This document shows positions 8,966 through 17,610 of a stretch of DNA of 64,000 bases, piece by piece (position 1 is the stretch's first letter; every line of letters begins with the position of its first letter). This DNA is from Mesorhizobium tamadayense. Lineage in GTDB: Bacteria; Pseudomonadota; Alphaproteobacteria; Rhizobiales; Rhizobiaceae. The DNA lies in contig NZ_RQXT01000030.1 of NCBI RefSeq assembly GCF_003863365.1, positions 22,728-86,727 of the forward strand. Direction: 5' to 3'. The position numbers and the translations under genes are program-made. A model generated the notes under the pieces. That model was not told the DNA's origin, searched no databases, and saw only the letters and a program-made list of their open reading frames with translations.

Positions 8966-10540
8966 CTACTGGATGTCCCAGGTCTCGGGATGAGCGGCAT
9001 AGGGACCGCCGCCAGGCGCAGGCGTCCAGACGAAGTCCTTCAGCTTGTTGGAGGCAACGCCGTAGCGATTGGCCACCCATAGCGTTGCCCAGGGAAGATC
9101 CTTGTTCATCACCTTGCAAACATCCTGCCAGGCGGCATCAAGTTTCGACGCATCGGTTTCAGCGAGCGCCTTGTCGAAAGCCGCGCTCAGATCGTCGAAT
9201 TTGATGCGCATGGTGTTGAAGCCGGCGGGCGGAATCTGCGACTTGTTGAGGCCCGGATTGATGCCGGCCGGATTTGGGCCGTTCTGCAGGCCGGCATAGA
9301 CCATGGGGAATGCGCTCCAGTCCGGCGTGCCTTCCTTGTAGACGATGCCATTGTAGGTCGGTGTGTCGACGACGCGCGGCACGACGTTGATGCCGACCTG
9401 GGCCAGCATGGACTGAATGGCGGCCATGACGTTGGCAGCTTGCGGCGAGCCGTAATAGGTCAGCAAGGTGATGGGCTTGTCGCCATTGATCTTGTCCCAG
9501 CCGGCCTCAGTCAGCAGTGCCTTGGCCTTGGCCGGATCGTAAGCGTAGGCTTCCAGTCCTTCGGGAACCAGTTGCGGCGCGACATAGCCGCAATTGGCCG
9601 GCTTGGCTGCGCCGCCATAGAGGCTCTCGATGATGGCGTTGCGGTCGATGGCGTACATGATCGCCTGGCGAACCTTGAGGTCCTTGAACAGGTCGACCTT
9701 CTGATTGAGGCCAATATAGTTGACCACGTAGGAGCCGCCCTCGATCACCTTGAAGCTGGCGTCGGTTTTGAACGATGCCGCATCGTCGGGCTCGACATAG
9801 GTGAACTGGATCTCGCCCGCTCGTAGCGCCGCGACTGCCGCAGCAGGGCTCTCGAAATAGCGGTTGATCAGCACGTCGACCTTCGGCTTGCCGCCACGAT
9901 AGTCGTCGTCCGCGGCCAGTTCGACATATTGGTCGGTGACGTACTTTTTGAATTTGAACGGACCCGTGCCGACCGGACTGGTCGACCACCAGGTGCTGGT
10001 CGCCAGCGATTCCGGCGGCATCCCGGCAAGGGCATGCTCCGGCAGGATCAGCACCTGCGAAAGAATGGACAGGAAGGAGCCGTTCGGCTTTGACAGCTTG
10101 ATGATCACGGTGCTGTCGTCGGGCGCCTCGACCGAGGCGACATCGCCGAGGCGTGCCGCCAGAAGGCTGCCGGAAGCCTTGTTCTTGGCAAGCTCGATGG
10201 TGAATTTGACGTCCTTGGACGTGAACGGCTTGCCGTCGTGCCAGCTCTCCTTGACCAGCTTGAACGTGTAGGTCATCTGGTCGCTGCTCATCGTGTAGTT
10301 CTTGGCCAGGTCGCCTTCGAGTTCGGTCAGCCCCGCGTTCCAGATGACCAGCGGTTCAAAATAGGTGCTGAGCCAGGTGAAGCCACCGGTCGCGACCAGC
10401 GGGTTGAAGTTCTTTGGGAAACCACCGGGACCGACGTCGAAACCGCCGGCAATGGTCTTTGGACTTTGTGCCTGCACGATGGTCGGCAGGCCAGCGCCGA
10501 GCAGCAGCGCGGCGGCAATGGATATCGTCTTAATGCGCAT
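8966..10540 (-). CDS. Periplasmic substrate-binding protein, SBP_bac_5 (OppA/DppA) family
   Basis: 524 residues from the ATG at 10540, with a strong GGAGGAAACC ribosome site. Residues 1-24 form a Sec signal peptide ending before QSPKT. The family pattern is clear: YTFKLVKESWHDGKPFTSKDVKF near 85, then DRNAIIESLYGG near 290. It is the solute receptor for OppBCDF. This family binds peptides but also opines, sugars and glycosides. It is first in the transport operon, directly after the GntR gene. Confidence 0.92.
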   Translation of the reverse strand: MRIKTISIAAALLLGAGLPTIVQAQSPKTIAGGFDVGPGGFPKNFNPLVATGGFTWLSTYFEPLVIWNAGLTELEGDLAKNYTMSSDQMTYTFKLVKESWHDGKPFTSKDVKFTIELAKNKASGSLLAARLGDVASVEAPDDSTVIIKLSKPNGSFLSILSQVLILPEHALAGMPPESLATSTWWSTSPVGTGPFKFKKYVTDQYVELAADDDYRGGKPKVDVLINRYFESPAAAVAALRAGEIQFTYVEPDDAASFKTDASFKVIEGGSYVVNYIGLNQKVDLFKDLKVRQAIMYAIDRNAIIESLYGGAAKPANCGYVAPQLVPEGLEAYAYDPAKAKALLTEAGWDKINGDKPITLLTYYGSPQAANVMAAIQSMLAQVGINVVPRVVDTPTYNGIVYKEGTPDWSAFPMVYAGLQNGPNPAGINPGLNKSQIPPAGFNTMRIKFDDLSAAFDKALAETDASKLDAAWQDVCKVMNKDLPWATLWVANRYGVASNKLKDFVWTPAPGGGPYAAHPETWDIQ

Positions 10541-10561
10541 GGTTTCCTCCCTTGGCATTTT

Positions 10562-11275
10562 TCAGGTTGTGCGATTTTTGGCGATGACTTGCTCAATACC
10601 TCTGTAGTGATCGTCGAGCCGGCTGCGTGCCCGATCGACATCCTTGGCGGCGACCGCCTCGACGATTTCATGATGATCGCGCCAGGTGGCGAGCGGCGTC
10701 GGATTGTCGAGATTGGTGAAGTCGGAAGCCTTGTTGAACGCCACCCAGAAGATGTCGATGAGAGCGCTCAGCATGTGGTTGTTCTGGCAGCGGAACAGCA
10801 TCTGGTGGAACTGCTGGTCCTCCTCGGCAAAGCTCTCGCTGCGCTCGGCCCGCTGGCGCATGCTTTCAGTCAGCCGGCGAAGCTCGTCGATGTCCTCGGT
10901 GCTGATCATCTCGATGGTCTTGGCAATCAGTCCGGTCTCGAGCACGCGGCGGATCTCGCGCAGCTCCTCGACGTCGCGCAGCGAGTCCTGCAGGCCGTAA
11001 GCCAGATTGTCGAGCAGTGGCTTGAATGAGAATTCCTTGACGAACACGCCGATGCCGCGGCGCGTCTCCAATATGCCGATCGATTCCAGCGCCTTGATCG
11101 CTTCGCGAACCGAGTTGCGGCCAACGCCGAGCTGCTGGGCCAGGAACGTCTCCGGCGGCAGCGGATCGCCCGCCTTCAGTCTGTTCGCCTCGATATATTT
11201 GCGCAAGCTCTCCTGCACGCTCACATGCAGAAGCGGTGGTCGGCTGAGCGGCTCAATCGACTTTAATTCCGCCAT
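10562..11275 (-). CDS. GntR-family transcriptional regulator, FadR/FCD subgroup
   Basis: 237 residues from the ATG at 11275 (ribosome site GGGAGCAACT). The N-terminal winged helix has AGDPLPPETFLAQQLGVGRN followed by SVREAIKALESIGILETRRG. The C-terminal helical FCD effector domain includes DQQFHQMLFRC and a later WRDHHEIVEA metal/ligand motif. It sits between the Opp operon (same strand, 21 bases upstream of the SBP gene) and the divergent catabolic operon. It is the obvious local regulator, probably released by a pathway intermediate. Confidence 0.9.
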   Translation of the reverse strand: MAELKSIEPLSRPPLLHVSVQESLRKYIEANRLKAGDPLPPETFLAQQLGVGRNSVREAIKALESIGILETRRGIGVFVKEFSFKPLLDNLAYGLQDSLRDVEELREIRRVLETGLIAKTIEMISTEDIDELRRLTESMRQRAERSESFAEEDQQFHQMLFRCQNNHMLSALIDIFWVAFNKASDFTNLDNPTPLATWRDHHEIVEAVAAKDVDRARSRLDDHYRGIEQVIAKNRTT

Positions 11276-11354
11276 AGTTGCTCCCTGCTCCCACTGTTGT
11301 CCGACGCCGAATAACCACATCGCGCGGGAGGTTGACGACTTGTCCTATAACGAC

Positions 11355-11372
11355 TTGTAGGATATCCTGCAA
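11355..11372. promoter_or_regulatory. Candidate GntR operator (18-bp dyad)
   Basis: TTGTAGGATATCCTGCAA is an inverted repeat with a single mismatched pair. It lies between the divergent gntR gene (start 11275) and the first oxidoreductase gene (start 11396). A related half site, CGACTTGTCCTA, precedes it at about 11335. The position 24 bases before the start codon suits repression. Binding by the adjacent GntR protein is inferred. Confidence 0.6.
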
Positions 11373-11395
11373 GCCATCGGAGGAAATATCGGGAT

Positions 11396-12367
11396 ATGAA
11401 GATCGTTTTGGCCGGCACGAGCCATTGGCACGCCGACATGCACCTCGATGCGGCGCGCACTGCCGGAGCTGAAATCATCGGCGTGTGGGACGAGGACGAG
11501 GCGCATGCAAGGGGTTTTGCGGCGCGAAATTCACTGAGCGCGATTGCTGCATTCGAAGGCGTCCTGGCAGCACCAGCCGATCTGATTCTGCTGATGGGAC
11601 ATCCTTCGACCGTACCCGCCAGGGCGCGCGGCGTGATCGAGGCTGATATCCCGCTTATCCTTGAGAAGCCGGCAGCGAGCAGCACAGCGCCGCTGATCCA
11701 GTTGCGAGACCTCGCCCACGAGCGAAAAGCCTTCGTCAGCGTGCCTTTGCCCAACCGCTTCGGCCCGGCAGTGATCGCCTTTGAAAGACTGCGCCAAGAA
11801 GGTGGCGCCGGCCAACTCGCGCACTGCCATTTCCGCGTCGTCAACGGGCCGCCCGAGCGCTATGCCGCCGACGGCGTTGCCTGGGTGGTGGACCCCGCGA
11901 TTGGCGGTGGCGGCGCATTGCGCAACCTGGGCATTCACGGTGTCAATGCTGCGCTGAGCCTCGCCAGCGGAGAGCTCCGTCTCAAGTCTGTATCGGTGGA
12001 CAACCGCATCCACAGGTCTCCGGTTGAGGACTATGCGCTGCTGGTGCTGAAGGACGAGGCCGGCGCGCTGTTTACCGTTGAGGCGGGTTACACATTCGCC
12101 TCAATGCAGCCCGGCGGCGATTTCGAATGGCGTATCGTCAGCGCCAACGCCACGCTCATCGACCGTGGCGACAGGGCGATCTGCGCGACGCGCCACGACG
12201 CTGCACTTGTCGAGCTGCCGGTCGAGCTGCCGGCTACACGTTACCGGCTCAGCATGCGCGACACGTTCGAACGGTTGCAGCGCAAGGCTGCGCCCGCAAT
12301 CTCCATAGACGACTATGTGGCGGCGATGTCGCTAATCGACGCCGCGTACCAGAAGGCAGGACGATGA
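11396..12367 (+). CDS. Gfo/Idh/MocA-family oxidoreductase (first of pair)
   Basis: 323 residues with a strong CGGAGGAAAT ribosome site. The N-terminal Rossmann fold is atypical: the dinucleotide loop reads AGTSHWHADM instead of GxGxxG. The conserved EKP motif is at 90-92. The C-terminal substrate domain has GGGGALRNLGIHGVNAAL. Family members are NAD(P)-dependent dehydrogenases of sugars, inositols and sugar acids. It is first in a four-gene operon diverging from the GntR/Opp genes. The odd nucleotide loop makes cofactor use uncertain. Confidence 0.8.
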   Translation: MKIVLAGTSHWHADMHLDAARTAGAEIIGVWDEDEAHARGFAARNSLSAIAAFEGVLAAPADLILLMGHPSTVPARARGVIEADIPLILEKPAASSTAPLIQLRDLAHERKAFVSVPLPNRFGPAVIAFERLRQEGGAGQLAHCHFRVVNGPPERYAADGVAWVVDPAIGGGGALRNLGIHGVNAALSLASGELRLKSVSVDNRIHRSPVEDYALLVLKDEAGALFTVEAGYTFASMQPGGDFEWRIVSANATLIDRGDRAICATRHDAALVELPVELPATRYRLSMRDTFERLQRKAAPAISIDDYVAAMSLIDAAYQKAGR

Positions 12368-13359
12368 TTGGAATAGGCATTATCGGCGCGGGCGATTTTG
12401 GCGCCGTGCATGCGCGCGCGATCAGGGAGGTCGATGACATACGCCTCGTCGCGGCCTGCCGTGGAGACGCGACGGCGCTGGCCGCCTTCACGGCCGAACA
12501 TGGCGGCATGGGCTACCCCGACTGGCGCGACCTTCTCGAAGACAGCAACGTCGATGCCGTCGTCATCGCTGCCCCGCACGCATTGCATGCCGAAATGGCG
12601 ATCGCCGCGGCCAAGGCCGGCAAGCACATTCTGCTTGAAAAGCCGATGGCGCGAACGGTGGCCGAATGCGATGCGATCAATGCGGCGGTGACGGAGAATG
12701 GCGTCAAGCTGATGGTCGCCCATCTGCTGCATTTCTCGAAACCCTGCATGGCAGCAAAGAAGATCATCGATGCGGGTGAGATCGGACGGCCGCTGATCGC
12801 GTCGAGCTGGATGATCAAGCTCTGGATGGAGCATAACCGACGCGACTGGCACCTGCGCAACGCCACCGGTGGCGGCATGCTGATGACCGCCGGCATTCAC
12901 GCGCTCGACCGTCTCATCTGGCTGATGGACGACGGAGTCAAGTCGGTGAGCGCCATGCTCGGCGCGAAGTTTCACGAACAGGAAGCGGATGACACGTCGA
13001 TGCTGGCGCTGCGTTTCAAAGGCGGCGGCCTGGGTCAAGTACAAAGCGTCGGCTATCGCAATGGCGCGGTCGGCTTTGCGATGGACCTCATCTGCGAGCG
13101 CGGCACGCTGCACATCGACATGGATCGCGGCACGATGATTGGCCAGGATACGGTGTGGACCGAGGTGCCGGATTCGTTCGAGCCCGCCTGGATGCACAAT
13201 GCGGTGAAACGCGAATGGGCAGCGCTGCGTGACGCCATCGTTCGGGACAAGCCGGTACCGGTGACCGGCGCCTATGGGCGCAAGCTCATCGGCGTCATCG
13301 AGGCAGCCTACGCTTCGGACAAATCCCGCCGCGAGGAGATGATCGCCGATGCTGGCTGA
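12364..13359 (+). CDS. Gfo/Idh/MocA-family oxidoreductase (second of pair)
   Basis: 331 residues. The Rossmann motif GAGDFG is at 8-13, and EKP at 92-94 carries the conserved lysine. The C-terminal domain has GGGMLMTAGIHALDRL. The frame is open further upstream, but the ATG at 12364 gives a 4-base overlap with the previous gene and the normal N-terminus. It probably oxidises or reduces a hydroxyl of the pathway compound. The pairing with a dissimilar Gfo/Idh/MocA gene suggests sequential or heteromeric action. Confidence 0.88.
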   Translation: MIGIGIIGAGDFGAVHARAIREVDDIRLVAACRGDATALAAFTAEHGGMGYPDWRDLLEDSNVDAVVIAAPHALHAEMAIAAAKAGKHILLEKPMARTVAECDAINAAVTENGVKLMVAHLLHFSKPCMAAKKIIDAGEIGRPLIASSWMIKLWMEHNRRDWHLRNATGGGMLMTAGIHALDRLIWLMDDGVKSVSAMLGAKFHEQEADDTSMLALRFKGGGLGQVQSVGYRNGAVGFAMDLICERGTLHIDMDRGTMIGQDTVWTEVPDSFEPAWMHNAVKREWAALRDAIVRDKPVPVTGAYGRKLIGVIEAAYASDKSRREEMIADAG

Positions 13360-14098
13360 TATCGATGCAATTGCCAAGGCGATCGCCGAGGCTTACAGGA
13401 ATCCGGGCCAACGCGTACCGGCATCGCGTTTCATCGACTTGACGCGCAATGAAGCACTGGCGATCCAGGGCGAAGTCATGAAGCTGCTTGGCGAAAGCGC
13501 GCCCGTTGCCAAGGTAGCGATGCCGCCCGATGGAATTGCGACGGGTGCGCCTATTCCCGCCGGAATGGTAATCGACGACGGCGGAACGATCGAACTTGGC
13601 GAACGCGATCTCGCCGGGCTTGAGATCGAAATGGCTGTGCGACTTGGCGCCGACCTGACGCCCGAGATCGCCAAAGCTGGCCACTCGGCCGTGTTGCAGA
13701 CCATCGAGCATTTCGTCCTCGGCATCGAGCTCATCGGCTCCCGCATCGACGACCGGACCAAAGCCGGCCCTTTCGGCCCACTGGCCGACAATATGGTCAC
13801 CGGCGGCTATGTCATCGGGACGCAGGTACTGGCGCAAGAGCCGAAGGTCGAGGGCCTGGCGATCACGCTTTCCAGCGACGGGGCGATCCTCCAGCGTGAG
13901 ACCACGAAATACCCGTTCGGCGACGCCATCTCTCCCGTCATTGCTTTCGCCGGGATGGCCGACGATCATTTCGGCGGTTTTAGAAAAGGCATGGTGATCA
14001 CCACCGGATCACTGTCGCCGCTGCTGATCGTTCCAAGGAAGGGTCGCATCAAGATCAGCCTTGGCGACTTTGCGCCGCTCTCCTTCACGCTTCGCTAG
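13349..14098 (+). CDS. 2-keto-4-pentenoate hydratase (MhpD/FAH superfamily)-like enzyme
   Basis: 249 residues. The metal-binding ExE is E92-I-E94 in GLEIEMAVRL, and a third glutamate is E127 in GIELIG, matching the hydratase/decarboxylase branch of the fumarylacetoacetase superfamily. It overlaps the preceding gene by 11 bases. Such enzymes add water to, or decarboxylate, unsaturated 2-keto acids. Next to a DHDPS-family aldolase this fits hydration followed by cleavage to pyruvate (inference). Confidence 0.82.
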   Translation: MLADIDAIAKAIAEAYRNPGQRVPASRFIDLTRNEALAIQGEVMKLLGESAPVAKVAMPPDGIATGAPIPAGMVIDDGGTIELGERDLAGLEIEMAVRLGADLTPEIAKAGHSAVLQTIEHFVLGIELIGSRIDDRTKAGPFGPLADNMVTGGYVIGTQVLAQEPKVEGLAITLSSDGAILQRETTKYPFGDAISPVIAFAGMADDHFGGFRKGMVITTGSLSPLLIVPRKGRIKISLGDFAPLSFTLR

Positions 14099-14105
14099 TC
14101 CAACC

Positions 14106-15044
14106 ATGAGCTATCATCTCTCCGCCCTCCCCGCACATGCGCCGCGCGGCATCTGGGGCGCCGTAATGCTGGCGGTGGGCCTGGATGGCAATATCGACTG
14201 GAGCGCCACGCAAGAGACCGTCGCGCAGCTCTGCGCATCGGGCGTTCACGGCATCTATTCCAACGGCACGGCATGCGAGTTCCATTGCCAGACGGAAGCC
14301 GAATTCAACCGTCTGAGCGAGATGGTGGCACAAGTCGCAGGCGCTGCGAAAACCCCTTTCCAGGTCGGCATCAGCCAGTCCAATCCGCGCGTTGCACGCG
14401 AGCGGCTGAAGCGCGTTGCCGGGCTGACCCCCTCGGCAGTGCAATTCACATTGCCGGACTGGTGGCCACCAAGCGATGAGGAAATGCTGCGTTTCGTCTC
14501 GGGTTTGGCCGAGGCAGCGCCGGATACTCCTCTGGTGCTCTACAACCCGCCGCATGCCAAGCGGCGGCTGACGATTGAGGGCATCATCGCGATGCGCGCT
14601 AAAGTGCCGACATTGGTCGGCGCCAAGCTGCCAGGCGGCGACGCCAGCTGGTATGCCGACATGCGGCGCGAAGTGCCCGGCTTTTCGGTTTTCGTACCCG
14701 GCCACATGCTTGCGACCGGCTATGCCCACGGCGCGCATGGCAGCTACTCCAACGTCGCCTGTCTCAGCCCCAAGGGTGCATTGCAATGGTGGGCTCAGAT
14801 AGTTGCCGAAGAACATGCCGCCGTCGAGATGCAGGTTCGCATCCAGGCGTTCATCACCGACCATGTCCTGCCGTTTAGGGCGCGTTACGCCGTCAGCGAC
14901 GCTGCCCTCGACAAAGCGATGGCCGCAGCCGGCGGCTGGGGTACGCTCGGGCCGCGGTTACTATGGCCCTATTCATCGGTTCCGGGTGAAGACATACCGG
15001 CATTGGCGAAGGCCGCTCGCGCGGCCTTCCCCGAATGGTTCTAG
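14106..15044 (+). CDS. Dihydrodipicolinate synthase family lyase (second copy)
   Basis: 312 residues from the ATG at 14106, 7 bases after the hydratase gene. Schiff-base lysine K174 lies in GAKLPGGD and Y146 in VLYNPP. The pyruvate-binding loop is SNGTACE instead of the usual GTTGE. It is quite different from the lyase at 6108-7025, so it is not a duplicate. It is inferred to be the aldolase that ends the plus-strand pathway by releasing a 2-keto acid. Confidence 0.82.
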   Translation: MSYHLSALPAHAPRGIWGAVMLAVGLDGNIDWSATQETVAQLCASGVHGIYSNGTACEFHCQTEAEFNRLSEMVAQVAGAAKTPFQVGISQSNPRVARERLKRVAGLTPSAVQFTLPDWWPPSDEEMLRFVSGLAEAAPDTPLVLYNPPHAKRRLTIEGIIAMRAKVPTLVGAKLPGGDASWYADMRREVPGFSVFVPGHMLATGYAHGAHGSYSNVACLSPKGALQWWAQIVAEEHAAVEMQVRIQAFITDHVLPFRARYAVSDAALDKAMAAAGGWGTLGPRLLWPYSSVPGEDIPALAKAARAAFPEWF

Positions 15045-15047
15045 CGG

Positions 15048-15300
15048 TCAGGCGCGCTTCGTCTCGCCGCCGATGCCGCGGGTGACCACGTCGTCGATTT
15101 CGGCTGCGCCATAGCCATATTCGGCAAGGATTCGGGTGTGTGTTCGCCAACGAGCGGCGCAGGACGTACGATCGCCGCCGGCGTCTCCGACAGTTTCACC
15201 ATCGGCGCCACCACCTTCACTTCGCCAGCCGTCGGGTGCTTGTAGGAATTGATTATGCCATGTGCTGGACCTGTGGGTCGCGCTCCACCTGAAGATGGAT
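15048..15300 (-). pseudogene. Remnant of a CaiB/BaiF-type CoA-transferase C-terminus
   Basis: On the minus strand three frames must be joined. First comes a DPQVQHM segment. Next is SYKHPTAGEVKVVAPMVKLS followed by RPAPLVGEHT. Last is RILAEYGYGAAEIDDVVTRG, ending at the TGA 15048-15050. This order matches the C-terminus of class III CoA-transferases. Frame changes near 15255 and 15135 and the loss of everything upstream show a decayed gene. It converges on the end of the catabolic operon. Confidence 0.65.
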
Positions 15301-15885
15301 CTTGACCTCGCTCATCAGATGTAGACGGCGAGCATCGCGCTCAGAAGATCGGGCCCAAACGCGACTGGTCAAGAAGCCTTCGGAAGGACACACGGTAGCG
15401 GCCGTAGCCCGCCTTCACGAGCAGTCCCTCGCCTCGGCGGCCTACGTCCGACCGACGCCCTCTGCGAAGGTCGGATTGGCGATGTCATCGAAGCGGCGCA
15501 ATCCAATAGCGAACTCTGCGCGGCCTGAAGGTCAGACCACCTTCAACGCAGCGGCGCGATACCGCTCATAGCCGACCGTCACGAGCAGCCCTTCCTCACA
15601 TCCGGGAGAGATAGTACCGTGGGATGCCGATGTCGGCGAGATCAAGGATCCGCGAGTAATACCGCCTCGTATTCGGGGCGCGACGATTCGAAATGAAGGT
15701 CGAGCCAGCCGGCATCGCTCGCTTCGTGACCGGTGGACGTTTCGTTTCTGGCAGACAAATGACTACCCCCCGTTATGCGCGTCACAGATACAAGCGTACC
15801 AAACGGCATCACGCAATGGCGGTGCGAACCTACGTGGAACCGAACGCCGGTCATTGCTCTCGTCGTTTGAAGGTTAGATGGACAG
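15301..15885. other. Degenerate stretch with no intact gene
   Basis: No frame resembles a complete protein. Two diverged direct copies occur near 15411-15435 and 15571-15600 (both contain TCACGAGCAG). Read on the minus strand they give EEGLLVTVGYERYRAAALKV and a similar GLLVKAGYGRYR, so the stretch may hold duplicated gene tails. Around 15783-15850 (minus) HRHCVMPFGTLVSVTR faintly recalls an RlpA/double-psi barrel, too short to call. Confidence 0.35.
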
Positions 15886-16311
15886 ATGACATTGCGCGGA
15901 AAAACCGGCTGGCGCGAGATCGAGGTCGGCTGCGGCTCGTCCGACGCCACCTGCCCGGTCGTGGCGCTGGAGACTTGGCTCAAACTCGCCCGGATCGCGC
16001 ATGGGCCGCTCTTCCGGCGTGTCCCCGGCCAGGGCAAGGCAGCTGGCGCCGACCGGCTCAATGACCAGGAGGTTGCGCGCCTCGTCAAGCGCACAGCCCT
16101 CACGGCCGGCGTACGCGGCGATCTGCCGGAAGGCGAGCGCGTGGAAAAGTTCGCGGGCCATTCGCTGCGCGCTGGCCTCGCCTCCTCGGCCGAGGTCGAT
16201 GAGCGCTATGTGCAAAAGCACCTTGGTCAAGTCTCCGCGGAAATGACCCGTCGTTACCAGCGCCGTCGCGACCGCTTCCGCGTCAATCTCACCAGGGCGA
16301 GCGGTCTCTAA
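15886..16311 (+). pseudogene. Tyrosine recombinase (integrase), C-terminal fragment
   Basis: 141 residues covering only the second half of the catalytic domain. H92 and R95 in GHSLRAGLASS form the HxxR box and Y124 in TRRYQRRRD is in the nucleophile position. The normal histidine before it is Q115 (LGQVS). The N-terminal DNA-binding domain and the first catalytic arginine are absent, so it should be inactive. A closely related tail occurs at 38050-38183. It marks an old integration or deletion boundary. Confidence 0.8.
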
Positions 16312-16385
16312 GCCTGTCTCTACGAGCTTGGGACGCCGGTACTTCCTTGCAAAATTGGAACTGTACTCCATAATTGCAAGGATGA

Positions 16386-17438
16386 TTGCTCGGGCCCCGT
16401 CAGGTCGGCAAAACCACCCTTGCGCTCAGCATTGCCGAACGGCGTCCTTCGATCTATCTCGACCTCGAATCCGACGCCGACCGCGCCCGACTTGCCGAGC
16501 CGGAGCTTTATCTGGCCGACCATCAGGACAAACTGGTCATCCTGGACGAGGTCCACCGGCTGCCAAACCTGTTCCAGAACCTGCGCGGGCTGATCGACCG
16601 AGGCCGCCGCAGCAGCCGAAAAGCCGGCCGTTTCCTGCTGCTGGGATCGGCGTCCATGGATTTGCTGAAGCAGTCAGGCGAGACCCTTGCCGGCCGCATT
16701 GCCTATCTTGAAATGGATCCGATCGACGGTCTCGAGGTCGGCGCAGCCGATCTTGGTCCGCTTTGGGTGCGCGGCGGCTTCCCCGACAGCTTTCTGGCCA
16801 CCAGCGACCGCGCCAGTCAGCGGTGGCGGCAGGACTTCATGCGCACCTATCTGGAGCGCGACATTCCCCTTCTCGGCCCACGGATCCCGGCCGAGACACT
16901 GCGGCGTTTCTGGACCATGCTGGCGCACCACCAGGCCGGCCTGCTCAATGCTGCCGAGTTCGCCCGTGCACTTGGCGTGGACGGCAAGACCGTCGCGTCC
17001 TATCTCGACCTGCTCGTCGATCTCTTGCTGGTTCGCCGGCTGGAACCGTGGCATGCCAATGTCGGCAAACGTCTGGTCAAATCCCCGCGGGTCTATGTTC
17101 GCGACAGCGTCACCCATGCACTGCTCGGTCTCGTCACGCAGGAAGACGTGCTTGGACATCCAGTGGCCGGCGCCTCCTGGGAAGGCTTTGTGATCGAGAC
17201 CCTCACTGCGACCGCCCCCACCGGCACGCAAAGCAATTTCTACCGAACAGCCGCGGGCGCGGAAATCGACCTGCTGCTCACGTTACCGGGCCAGCGCCTC
17301 TGGGCCATCGAAATCAAGCGAAGCCTGACTCCGAAGCTAGAAAAAGGCTACCATCAGGCCTGCCAGGACCTTAACCCGGAGCGGCGCATCGTCGTCTTTC
17401 CGGGATCGGAGCGTTTTCCGCTCCAGCATGGCAAATAG
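16386..17438 (+). CDS. AAA-family ATPase with DUF4143 domain
   Basis: 350 residues from a TTG at 16386. The protein begins directly at the P-loop GPRQVGKTT, with Walker B LVILDEVHRLP near 53. The C-terminal DUF4143 part has GxxWEGFVIETL and a restriction-like AGAEIDLLLTL...WAIEIKRS motif. Relatives have about 20 more residues before the P-loop. Here a TGA lies immediately upstream in frame, so the 5' end is probably lost or frameshifted. The role of this family is not well defined. Confidence 0.75.
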   Translation: MLGPRQVGKTTLALSIAERRPSIYLDLESDADRARLAEPELYLADHQDKLVILDEVHRLPNLFQNLRGLIDRGRRSSRKAGRFLLLGSASMDLLKQSGETLAGRIAYLEMDPIDGLEVGAADLGPLWVRGGFPDSFLATSDRASQRWRQDFMRTYLERDIPLLGPRIPAETLRRFWTMLAHHQAGLLNAAEFARALGVDGKTVASYLDLLVDLLLVRRLEPWHANVGKRLVKSPRVYVRDSVTHALLGLVTQEDVLGHPVAGASWEGFVIETLTATAPTGTQSNFYRTAAGAEIDLLLTLPGQRLWAIEIKRSLTPKLEKGYHQACQDLNPERRIVVFPGSERFPLQHGK

Positions 17439-17610
17439 GCCCGCGCTCATAAATAAGGCGACCGTCTGACGACTTTTTGAACTCGTCCTGCCAAAGGGTA
17501 ATGGCAACGGTCTTGGTTCCCTCATTTCGAGCCGACCAACTCCACTGCGCGTTAACCGGAGCTGTACCGAAATGCGCAAAGGCCGCAGTGTGCGTGTATT
17601 TCTTCGGCAT
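17371..17610 (-). pseudogene. Small conserved hypothetical protein, 3'-truncated
   Basis: The frame starts with ATG at 17610 and reads AFAHFGTAPVNAQWSWSARN followed by an ITLWQDEF stretch. This recalls a rhizobial hypothetical family (…QWSWSA…LWxD…). After about 60 residues it runs into the antisense end of the DUF4143 ATPase gene, so its natural C-terminus is missing. Function unknown. Confidence 0.4.

Noticed and set aside
15783..15850. Minus-strand HRHCVMPFGTLVSVTR resembling RlpA
   Set aside because: Only about 15 residues of similarity, without flanking domain motifs; may be chance.
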